Shown piece by piece: positions 1-5,193 of a stretch of 5,249 nucleotides of DNA. Below the pieces are notes generated by a model. The model ran no database searches and was not told the DNA's origin. It saw only the letters and a list, made by a program, of their open reading frames with translations. This DNA is from JABDBK01 sp964453575 (GTDB lineage: Bacteria > Pseudomonadota > Gammaproteobacteria > DSM-16500), in NCBI GenBank assembly GCA_964453575.1, contig CAYVRW010000123.1:1-5249 (forward strand), in the 5' to 3' direction. The translations under genes and the position numbers were made by a program. Every line of letters begins with the position of its first letter. The stretch's first letter is position 1.

Positions 1-614
1 CATTATTAGGTCGTATTCCCTCTGCAGTAGGTTATCAACCTACGTTGGCGGAAGAAATGGGTGCATTACAAGAACGTATTACTTCAACTAAAACAGGTTC
101 TATCACTTCTGTTCAAGCCGTGTATGTCCCTGCAGACGATTTAACCGCTCCATCGCCTGCTACAACGTTTGCGCATTTAGATGCAACAGTCGTGTTATCA
201 AGACAAATTGCCGAATTATGTATTTATCCCGCCATTGATCCACTTGATTCAACCAGTCGTCAGCTAGATCCTTTGGTCGTAGGACAAGAACATTATGATG
301 TCGCTTTGTCAGTACAACGTACGTTGCAACGTTATAAAGAATTAAAAGATATTATTGCGATTTTAGGTATGGATGAATTATCCGAAGATGATAGATTGAC
401 TGTGTCACGTGCCAGAAAAGTACAAAAATTCTTGTCACAGCCATTCTTTGTCGCGGAAATCTTTACTGGCGTCACAGGGCGTTATGTGTCAACAAAAGAT
501 ACCATTCGTGCCTTTAAAGGTATTGTTGATGGTGAGTATGATCATTTGCCAGAACAAGCTTTTTATATGGTTGGAACGATTGAAGAAGCCATTGAGAAAG
601 CAAAGACACTTTAA
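1..614 (+). CDS. atpD: F1F0 ATP synthase subunit beta, C-terminal part (5' end outside window)
   Basis: Catalytic beta subunit of the F1 head of ATP synthase, a peripheral complex on the inner face of the cytoplasmic membrane. The frame is open from base 3 (bases 1-2 belong to a preceding, probably Ala, codon) to TAA at 612-614, giving 203 residues, a little under half of the roughly 460 usual. Visible hallmarks are LLGRIPSAVGYQPTLAEEMG at the left edge, the ERITSTKTGSITSVQAVYVP block, SRQIAE, the YPAIDPLDSTSRQLDPLVVG stretch whose Tyr stacks on the nucleotide adenine in known structures, and the DELSEDD loop (372-392) that contacts gamma/epsilon. It ends in the typical EYDHLPEQAFYMVG tail. 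A TTG at 45 and later ATGs lie inside the conserved protein and are not starts. One oddity is Cys (TGT, 219-221) where the family nearly always has Gly before IYPA. atpC follows after 17 bases, as expected in an atp operon. Identification is certain. Confidence 0.98.
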   Translation, partial: LLGRIPSAVGYQPTLAEEMGALQERITSTKTGSITSVQAVYVPADDLTAPSPATTFAHLDATVVLSRQIAELCIYPAIDPLDSTSRQLDPLVVGQEHYDVALSVQRTLQRYKELKDIIAILGMDELSEDDRLTVSRARKVQKFLSQPFFVAEIFTGVTGRYVSTKDTIRAFKGIVDGEYDHLPEQAFYMVGTIEEAIEKAKTL

Positions 615-631
615 TTGGGATACGATGAATA

Positions 632-1057
632 ATGACAGCAACCTTACGTCTTGATATTGTAAGCGCAGAAAAAGAAATTTTTTCGGGTGAAGTCGCCATG
701 GTATTTGCAACAGGTGATCTTGGTGAATTAGGTATAGCGCCTGGACACACTCCATTAGTGACTTCTCTTAAGCCCGGGAACATTCGCGCTCTTTTGCTCA
801 ATCAGGAAGAAGAAATTTTTTATGTTAAAGGTGGAATGCTAGAAGTTCAGCCCTTTATCGTGACTGTTTTAGCTGATACTGTAGTACGTGCTAAAGATAT
901 TGATGAAGCAGCTGCTCTTGAAGCGAAAGCTAAAGCAGAACAGGTTTTGTCTGAAAAGGGTACGGAAGTAGATTTTGCAAGGGCATCATCAGAGCTCGCT
1001 GAGGCTATTGCACAGATTCGTGCGGTGCAAAAGCTTAAAAAGCAGTTGATGAAATAA
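632..1057 (+). CDS. atpC: F1F0 ATP synthase subunit epsilon
   Basis: Epsilon subunit of F1, part of the central rotor stalk and an intrinsic inhibitor of ATP hydrolysis. It has 141 residues, the normal length. Residues 1-86 form the N-terminal beta-sandwich, with the signatures GDLGELGIAPGHTPLVTSLKPG (28-49) and YVKGGMLEVQP (64-74). Residues 88-141 are the Ala/Glu/Lys-rich helical hairpin (DEAAALEAKAKAE, then ELAEAIAQIRAVQKLKK). The start ATG at 632 is preceded by a weak GGGA (617-620). An ATG at 625 is out of frame. The gene sits 17 bases after atpD and is the last gene of the atp operon here: a hairpin element with a T-run follows 9 bases after the stop, and the next gene is unrelated. Confidence 0.97.
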   Translation: MTATLRLDIVSAEKEIFSGEVAMVFATGDLGELGIAPGHTPLVTSLKPGNIRALLLNQEEEIFYVKGGMLEVQPFIVTVLADTVVRAKDIDEAAALEAKAKAEQVLSEKGTEVDFARASSELAEAIAQIRAVQKLKKQLMK

Positions 1058-1066
1058 TCAAAAAGT

Positions 1067-1114
1067 ACCCCCTTCGAAGAAGGGGGTCGATGCGATAGCA
1101 TCGGGGGGATTTTT
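1067..1114 (+). terminator. Two-hairpin element with T-run after atpC (candidate terminator or palindromic repeat)
   Basis: Two perfect adjacent hairpins are present. The first is ACCCCCTTC (1067-1075) with GAAGGGGGT (1079-1087), a 9-bp stem with a 3-base loop. The second is CGATGC (1088-1093) with GCATCG (1098-1103), a 6-bp stem with loop GATA. These are followed by GGGGGA (1104-1109) and five T (1110-1114). The G run can also pair with the first C run (1068-1072), so alternative folds compete. It is placed to end the atp transcript. However, the T-run is separated from the second stem by GGGGGA, so it is not a textbook intrinsic terminator. The compact nested palindromes also resemble dispersed intergenic repeats. 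Confidence 0.55.
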
Positions 1115-1139
1115 CTACGCTAATAAAAAGGAATCACTC

Positions 1140-2216
1140 ATGATCAGGGAAGTAAGCCACAAACTTAAAAAGCGTACCGCCTTAGATGGTCTTTTTCGTT
1201 ATGCTGAGTTTCTTAATTTCGGTGAAATTCATATCAAGTTTGATACAGTTACTCATCTCAAAGCCATTATTGCCGTCCATAATTTAAAACGCGGCCCTGC
1301 CATAGGCGGCTGTAGAATGGTTCGTTACCATAGTTCTGATGCAGCATTAGAAGATGCCATGCGTCTTGCTTACGGCATGAGTTTTAAATCAGCCATGAGT
1401 AATCTTCCACACGGGGGTGCCAAAGCGGTGTTAATGGCTCCCAAGGTTATTAAAGATAGAAAAGCCTATTTGTATTCTTTCGCAGAGTTTGTTGACAGTT
1501 TAGGCGGCAGTTACGTAACCGCAGTCGATAGCGGAACCTCCATGGAAGATATGGACATCATTGCAGAACGCACGCCTTTTGTAACCACAACGACCAAATT
1601 CGGTGACTTAGGCAATCCTTCATTACACACCGCAACAGGTGTTAGACGTAGCATTGAAGCAGCGGTTAAATTTAAATTAAATAGAGACAGTTTAGAAGGT
1701 ATTCATGTCGCCATTCAAGGCGCAGGGCACGTAGGTTTTTCATTAGCAAATGAATTACATGCTCGCGGCGCTAAACTTACCATGGCCGATGTGAATCAAG
1801 AATCATTAGCACGCTGTGTAGAAGAATTTAATGTCGCAGTCTGTGAACCTGATATGATTTACGGTATTGATGCCGATGTTTTTGCACCTTGTGCATTAGG
1901 CGCTGTTTTAAATACCAAAACTATACATCAATTAAAAGCAAGCATGGTCGTCGGTTCTGCCAATAATCAATTAGCCCATCACCATCATGCCGATTTAATG
2001 CAAGACCGCGGCATTTTATACGCCCCTGATTTTGTAGTAAATGCCGGCGGTCTTATCTATGCAGCCGCCATGTATGATCACGATAATTTTGATAAAGCGC
2101 AACAACAAGTTTTTCATATTTATGACACTATCATGGATGTCTTTTCGCGTTCTATCAAAGAAAATCGCACCACACTTGATATTGCAGAAGCTATTGCGTT
2201 GGCGAGGTTGCGATAA
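1140..2216 (+). CDS. Leu/Phe/Val/Glu dehydrogenase family protein, most like leucine dehydrogenase
   Basis: NAD(P)-dependent oxidative deamination of an amino acid to its 2-oxo acid and ammonia, cytoplasmic. It has 358 residues, close to the roughly 365 of Bacillus leucine dehydrogenase. The N-terminal catalytic domain shows LKAIIAVHN (40-48), GPAIGGCRM (52-60), the substrate-binding Lys of MSFKSA (Lys83), the catalytic Lys of GGAKA (Lys95) and the catalytic Asp of TAVDSGTSMEDMDII (Asp130). The Rossmann domain has the dinucleotide motif GAGHVG (194-199), an Asp-ending second strand (MADVN), YGIDADVFAPCALGAVLN (241-258) and GSANNQL (272-278), then YAPDFVVNAGGLI. These match leucine/phenylalanine dehydrogenase rather than hexameric glutamate dehydrogenase, but substrate choice cannot be read from sequence alone. 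The ATG at 1140 has AAGGA (1128-1132) 7 bases upstream. The first ~20 residues are basic and not family-like, so a later start is possible. No branched-chain keto-acid dehydrogenase partners are visible in the window. It lies only 25 bases after the T-run. Confidence 0.92.
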   Translation: MIREVSHKLKKRTALDGLFRYAEFLNFGEIHIKFDTVTHLKAIIAVHNLKRGPAIGGCRMVRYHSSDAALEDAMRLAYGMSFKSAMSNLPHGGAKAVLMAPKVIKDRKAYLYSFAEFVDSLGGSYVTAVDSGTSMEDMDIIAERTPFVTTTTKFGDLGNPSLHTATGVRRSIEAAVKFKLNRDSLEGIHVAIQGAGHVGFSLANELHARGAKLTMADVNQESLARCVEEFNVAVCEPDMIYGIDADVFAPCALGAVLNTKTIHQLKASMVVGSANNQLAHHHHADLMQDRGILYAPDFVVNAGGLIYAAAMYDHDNFDKAQQQVFHIYDTIMDVFSRSIKENRTTLDIAEAIALARLR

Positions 2217-2235
2217 GATTAACCTCATGAGTTTT

Positions 2236-2314
2236 AATATCTCGCGATATTCTAAACCGGATTATCATTGAAAATGCTTGCCTTAGAAAGAGTTTTCAAT
2301 GATAATCTGGTTTA
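2236..2314. repeat. Small hairpin followed by a 22-bp inverted repeat, downstream of the dehydrogenase gene
   Basis: A first hairpin pairs AATATC (2236-2241) with GATATT (2246-2251) around TCGC. A second, larger inverted repeat pairs 2253-2274 with 2293-2314 over 22 positions with a single exception, G2259/T2308, which would be a G-U pair in RNA. Its loop is 18 bases. Position 20-37 bases after the dehydrogenase stop fits a 3' end structure, but there is no T-run on either strand beyond the outer arms, so an intrinsic terminator is not clear. The right arm ends in a TATAAT string (2313-2318) with no good -35 at the usual distance. It could instead be an mRNA-stabilising stem or the footprint of a small palindromic element. 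Confidence 0.6.
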
Positions 2315-2317
2315 TAA

Positions 2318-2347
2318 TATACACTAAAAAGGAAAAATAACTATAAT
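2318..2347 (+). promoter_or_regulatory. Possible sigma70-type promoter upstream of the relic and the coiled-coil gene
   Basis: TATACA (2318-2323, 4 of 6 to TTGACA) is followed after 18 bases by TATAAT (2342-2347), a perfect -10 hexamer. It lies between the inverted repeat and the GAGGA (2360-2364) before the relic, so it could drive the relic and, through it, the coiled-coil gene at 2530, for which no other candidate was picked out. The region is very AT-rich and such hexamers arise easily by chance. Confidence 0.28.
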
Positions 2348-2371
2348 TTATACAATGACGAGGAAAAATGA

Positions 2372-2528
2372 ATGCTTCAAAATGAAATAAAAAATAATCT
2401 ATCATTATCTATATTTTCAAAACTTCTTATTCATAAAAGATGTTTTACCCATAATTGTAGATTTATCTCCTAAACATGTGCTTCCAACAAATTCGATAGA
2501 TTCTGTCAAACCACGTCAAAGGAAATAA
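2372..2528 (+). pseudogene. Relic of the F-box-like paralogue family (internally deleted, frameshifted)
   Basis: No intact gene is present, but two pieces match the paralogues at 3735 and 4441. From ATG 2372, after GAGGA (2360-2364), the frame gives MLQNEIKNNLSLSIFSKL. This aligns with the second paralogue's residues 7-22 at 11 of 16 positions, including QNEIK and FSK. It then runs out of register and stops at TAA 2471-2473 after 33 residues. In another frame, from about 2430 to TAA 2526-2528, the sequence reads FIKDVLPIIVDLSPKHVLP and later SVKP. This matches the C-terminal FLKDVLPVILGLSPKP and final SVKP of the second paralogue. About 190 central codons are missing. I infer that a third copy lost its middle by deletion that also changed the frame. 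A 33-residue peptide could still be translated. The end of the relic contains the ribosome binding site of the next gene. Confidence 0.8.
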
Positions 2529-2529
2529 T

Positions 2530-3591
2530 ATGCCTCATAAAATTATCAAAGGTAGTGAAGCAAGAGCTGCCGTCGAAGATTTTTTAAAGAATGAAGAAGA
2601 CCGCACGACTAAAATAGAAACATTAAGCTTAGAGGAAGTCAACGTTTATATTAAAACTGTTCAAATTATGCAAAATGAGCTTGAAGATATAATTAATACT
2701 TGTGCAAAATTTCACACTATGCAGAAGGAGGACGAGAAAGCGAAATCAGTCACCTATATGGGGTATAGATTTTCATGTGATTGGAATCTTATGCCTAATG
2801 GATATTATCGCAAGGAGCTTGATATTGATCCACAAATGCCTTTTAAAAAATTAGCTAATCTATTAATGGAATTAGAACAACAAAGAGATCATTTAATTCA
2901 ACTGAATTTATCAAAAAATAAACTTCAAGAGAAAATCAATCGAAAAGTTTCAACTACAGGAGAGTACAAACCCAAAGAAGAACAGGAAATAGAATCGGTG
3001 ATGTCAGATGCCCAGGATCAATTCGCTTTGCAGGCAATTGATTCATATCATGCTTTAGTCACTCAAACCAGAGGAGTATTTGATAAACTTAAGACATTAA
3101 AAAATCAGGATGCTTTGTTAGAAAATACACTTTCTCAAAATGAAAAATTACAAAAAGATCAACAATTATTACAATCGCAGCTTGATGCGTTAACAAGAGA
3201 AAGCAAACAAAATAATGAAACTATTGCTAATGCGCAACGTCAAATAGCAGAACAGCAAACTGAATTGGCTCATTTAAGACAGGAAGAACCTTTAGCTCAA
3301 CAAATTAAACGTAGCGATTTAATTGATTTATTAAATTCATTCAGTTATACATCAGGGTTTGGTTTATTTAATTGTAATGAGGCGACCATTGATCAGCTAA
3401 TAAAACTATCGAAGGCAAACAAAAATTTTGTATCTGATGCTGAAATTAAAAATTGTATAAAAGATAAGGATGATCTTGAAATGTTTAACCACCCTTATGC
3501 ACATCCATGTAAAAGCAAAATAGAAATGATGATCCGAGATTTGGCACTTCTTTTTCGTCAACCACAGGTTGAGTCTGAATACAAACCTTAA
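2530..3591 (+). CDS. Hypothetical coiled-coil protein
   Basis: I do not recognise this 353-residue protein. ATG 2530 has AAAGGA (2518-2523) 6 bases upstream, inside the end of the relic, so the start is well supported. There is no signal peptide and no membrane segment. Residues 1-70 are charged and probably helical. Residues 72-103 are a less charged patch with aromatic residues (YMGYRFSCDW, NGYYRKELDIDP) that suggests a small folded unit. Residues 105-140 are helical again. Residues 185-255 are rich in Gln, Glu, Lys and Leu, with leucines at heptad-like spacing (187, 190, 197, 201, 207, 214, 218, 221), and are a likely coiled coil. Residues 260-345 form a separate C-terminal unit (RSDLIDLLNSF, SGFGLFNCNEATIDQLIKL, then HPYAHPCKSKIEMMIRDLALLF), ending in a polar tail QPQVESEYKP. 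AT-rich codon use resembles the paralogues downstream. A secreted host-interaction protein or a structural protein are both possible; neither is shown. Confidence 0.85.
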   Translation: MPHKIIKGSEARAAVEDFLKNEEDRTTKIETLSLEEVNVYIKTVQIMQNELEDIINTCAKFHTMQKEDEKAKSVTYMGYRFSCDWNLMPNGYYRKELDIDPQMPFKKLANLLMELEQQRDHLIQLNLSKNKLQEKINRKVSTTGEYKPKEEQEIESVMSDAQDQFALQAIDSYHALVTQTRGVFDKLKTLKNQDALLENTLSQNEKLQKDQQLLQSQLDALTRESKQNNETIANAQRQIAEQQTELAHLRQEEPLAQQIKRSDLIDLLNSFSYTSGFGLFNCNEATIDQLIKLSKANKNFVSDAEIKNCIKDKDDLEMFNHPYAHPCKSKIEMMIRDLALLFRQPQVESEYKP

Positions 3592-3661
3592 TTTGGTTTT
3601 AACACATTGAACGATTTCACAGCAGAATATTCGACATTTAAAATTGACAGCATAAAACAAA

Positions 3662-3716
3662 GCATTGTAAATTTTTGTTACAATGCCTATAGTGGACTAA
3701 GTAGGTTTCCACTATA
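3662..3716. repeat. Two adjacent perfect hairpins in the intergenic region before the paralogue pair
   Basis: GCATTGTAA (3662-3670) pairs with TTACAATGC (3678-3686), a 9-bp stem with a 7-base T-rich loop. TATAGTGGA (3688-3696) pairs with TCCACTATA (3708-3716), a 9-bp stem with an 11-base loop. The two are one base apart. Neither is followed by a T-run, so termination of the coiled-coil gene is not obvious. They overlap the best promoter candidate for the next gene and could serve as protein-binding palindromes. The rest of the 3592-3734 gap shows nothing further that I can name. Confidence 0.6.
3665..3693 (+). promoter_or_regulatory. Possible promoter of the paralogue pair
   Basis: TTGTAA (3665-3670, 4 of 6 to the -35 consensus) and TATAGT (3688-3693, 5 of 6 to the -10) are 17 bases apart. 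Transcription would begin near 3700, leaving a leader of about 35 bases with AAGGA before the start at 3735. The -35 lies in the left arm of the first hairpin and the -10 in the left arm of the second, which would allow operator control. A perfect TTGACA at 3644-3649 with TAAATT (3668-3673) at 18 bases is an alternative. The call rests on pattern only. Confidence 0.3.
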
Positions 3717-3719
3717 AAT

Positions 3720-3724
3720 AAGGA
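3720..3724 (+). promoter_or_regulatory. Ribosome binding site deciding the start of the first paralogue
   Basis: AAGGA lies 10 bases before ATG 3735 but only 4 before the in-frame TTG at 3729. The second paralogue has the same AAGGA exactly 10 bases before its ATG, and the two proteins align from these ATGs, so 3735 is the start. Confidence 0.75.
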
Positions 3725-3734
3725 CAACTTGACA

Positions 3735-4472
3735 ATGCAAAAAAAAGCACAACAAGACGAAAGCAAAGATAATAGGACCGTATCCATATTTTCAAAACTT
3801 CCTGCCGATTTAATTAGTAAAAGTATCAATGATTTTCAAAACACATCTGAAACAGTTCATTTATCGCAGGCCAACCATTTTTTTAATCATATTTTAGCAA
3901 AAGAATTGAAAAAGCAAAAAGAACAAAGAAAAAAAGAATTTTATGAAGCCATTTCCATGGAAAACCTTTTTATAGAAGGCCAGAAAATTAATTGCATTTA
4001 TCGGCTTATCGAAAAATATACCAATAAAAAATGTGCGCAGCATGATCAATATTCTTCTGCAGAAGATGATGATAAATATACTAAAATGATACTTGCTCAT
4101 GCTTTTGATTTGGATAAAAAAAATAAAAAAGCGAGTCAGTTGGGAAGGTATAGATTAAATAAATATGATGAGAAGGTCTATCATTATCCTTGTTTGGATA
4201 TAACCTCTCCTCCAGAATGTTTGGAAGTGATAGCTTTAGAGCTATTGCGGACAGAAGTGGAAGATTTAGCCGAAACTTTTAACCGTTATTATCCTAATAT
4301 TAATGCGAAATGGTCTTACAATGATTTTTCCCAGAGCGGCGATATTTCTTTTGACCTTAACAGTTTCTTAAAAGATGTTTTACCTGTGATTTTAGGTTTG
4401 TCTCCTAAACCACTCCTTTTTAAACAAGGATCAATCAACAATGAAACAAAAAGCACAACAAAACGAAATTAA
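3735..4472 (+). CDS. F-box-like family protein, first tandem copy
   Basis: Unrecognised 245-residue protein, paralogous to the next gene: 56 of the first 79 residues are identical by hand count, without gaps. Residues 19-57 (FSKLPADLISKSINDF, then SETVHLSQANHFFNHILAKEL) have the layout of an F-box: LPxDL, a hydrophobic residue pattern, then LSQxNxxF. In eukaryotes and in effectors of Legionella-type bacteria this domain recruits Skp1/cullin ubiquitin ligases; here it is a pattern match, not proof. A basic helix follows (ELKKQKEQRKKEFYEAI, 57-73). A conserved core TKMILAHAFDLDKKNKKASQLG (116-137) comes next, then LAETFNRYYPN (178-188) and FLKDVLPVILGLSPKP (211-226). There is no signal peptide or membrane segment. 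The last 9-10 codons overlap the start of the next gene, and this tail lacks the SVKP end seen in the other copies, suggesting that it was created by the duplication junction. The gene is strongly AT-rich. Confidence 0.85.
   Translation: MQKKAQQDESKDNRTVSIFSKLPADLISKSINDFQNTSETVHLSQANHFFNHILAKELKKQKEQRKKEFYEAISMENLFIEGQKINCIYRLIEKYTNKKCAQHDQYSSAEDDDKYTKMILAHAFDLDKKNKKASQLGRYRLNKYDEKVYHYPCLDITSPPECLEVIALELLRTEVEDLAETFNRYYPNINAKWSYNDFSQSGDISFDLNSFLKDVLPVILGLSPKPLLFKQGSINNETKSTTKRN
4426..4430 (+). promoter_or_regulatory. Ribosome binding site of the second paralogue, inside the first
   Basis: AAGGA lies 10 bases before ATG 4441, within the coding sequence of the first paralogue. The 15 bases from AAGGA to the ATG match those before the first paralogue at about 10 positions, so the leader seems to have been copied together with the gene. 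Translation of the second gene is probably coupled to the first. Confidence 0.7.
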
Positions 4473-5193
4473 GGATAATAAAATTTTATCATTATTTTCA
4501 AAAATTCCTACTGATTTAATTAATAAAAGCATCAACGATTTTCAAAAAATATCAGAAACAATTAATTTATCGCAAACCAATCATTTTTTTAATCATACTT
4601 TAGCAAAAGCATTAAGAAAGAAAAAAGAAGCAAGAAAAAAAGAGTTTTATGAAGCCATTGTCTTTGAAAATCTTTTTAAAACGGTTAAGCAAATGCATCT
4701 ATTGAAAGTTGAAGCACAGAAAGCATATTGCGTTCTTAAGCTTATCGAAAAATTTTTAAATAAGAAATATTCGCCATTTTCGCGGGATGGTAAACATTAT
4801 TTTCAACATGATGAATATACTAAAGTGATACTTGCTCATGCTTATGATTTAGATAAAAAAAATAAAAGAGCTAGTCAATTGGGAGAATATGTTGAATTTG
4901 ATGGTGGTGAATACGTCCAATATTATCCTTACTTGTATATTACACAAAGCTCCCCTGGTCAGGAACGGTTGTCATTGGAAGGTTTAAACTTATCTAAGAA
5001 AGAAATTGAAAATTTAGCCGAAACATATCGCCGCTACTATCCTAATCTTAGTGTGGACTATCGCTTGCGGGATAATGATTATGATATTTCTTTCGACTTT
5101 AATAATTTCTTAAAAGATGTTTTACCCGTGATTTTAGGTTTGTCTCCTAAACCTGCGCTTCTTCCAGCTTGTTCAGGTTCTGTTAAACCATAA
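4441..5193 (+). CDS. F-box-like family protein, second tandem copy
   Basis: A 250-residue paralogue of the preceding gene, which it overlaps by 32 bases in a different frame. Residues 19-57 form the same F-box-like segment (FSKIPTDLINKSINDF, then SETINLSQTNHFFNHTLAKAL), followed by a basic helix (LRKKKEARKKEFYEAI). Compared with the first copy there are about ten extra residues after ENLF (80-100), and the region between the core blocks differs in length and sequence. Conserved blocks are LIEKFLNKKY (101-110), TKVILAHAYDLDKKNKRASQLG (127-148), LAETYRRYYPN (192-202) and FDFNNFLKDVLPVILGLSPKP (218-238). The end SGSVKP is also seen in the relic at 2502-2513, so this copy probably keeps the ancestral C-terminus. 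No catalytic motif is recognised. Function is unknown; a protein-interaction role, perhaps as a secreted host-targeted protein, is inference. Confidence 0.86.
   Translation: MKQKAQQNEIKDNKILSLFSKIPTDLINKSINDFQKISETINLSQTNHFFNHTLAKALRKKKEARKKEFYEAIVFENLFKTVKQMHLLKVEAQKAYCVLKLIEKFLNKKYSPFSRDGKHYFQHDEYTKVILAHAYDLDKKNKRASQLGEYVEFDGGEYVQYYPYLYITQSSPGQERLSLEGLNLSKKEIENLAETYRRYYPNLSVDYRLRDNDYDISFDFNNFLKDVLPVILGLSPKPALLPACSGSVKP

Noticed and set aside
409..654. Open frame on the + strand over the end of atpD and start of atpC
   Set aside because: It lies in another frame of the certain atpD gene and has no family-like content.
489..801. Two open frames on the - strand across the atpD/atpC junction
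   Set aside because: They are antisense shadows of conserved atp genes with low-complexity, cysteine- and leucine-rich translations.
847..1101. Open frame on the - strand opposite atpC, starting in the hairpin element
   Set aside because: Its Ala/Ser-rich translation mirrors the Ala/Glu/Lys-rich helices of AtpC; no start signal is seen.
1977..1988. Run of four His in the dehydrogenase as a metal site or tag
   Set aside because: It falls in a variable loop after GSANNQL where homologues differ; no metal role is known there.
2016..2271. Open frames on both strands over the end of the dehydrogenase gene
   Set aside because: They overlap the conserved coding region in other frames and show no family resemblance or ribosome binding site.
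2313..2318. Perfect TATAAT as a promoter -10 in the right arm of the inverted repeat
   Set aside because: No acceptable -35 lies 16-19 bases upstream; the hexamer at 2342-2347 has a better partner.
2368..2385. ATG at 2368 as start of the relic
   Set aside because: It reaches a stop after four codons; ATG 2372 is in the frame that matches the family.
3729..3734. TTG start two codons upstream of the first paralogue
   Set aside because: It is only 4 bases from AAGGA, and the paralogue alignment and equal 10-base spacing support ATG 3735.
3406..4100. Three - strand open frames, including Phe- and Leu-rich stretches that look like membrane segments
   Set aside because: They are antisense readings of Lys/Asn-rich AT-rich genes, which always give Phe/Leu/Ile-rich translations.
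3735..5193. Toxin-antitoxin or other two-gene system, suggested by overlapping small genes
   Set aside because: The two products are paralogues of equal size with no toxin or antitoxin motif; tandem duplication explains the overlap.
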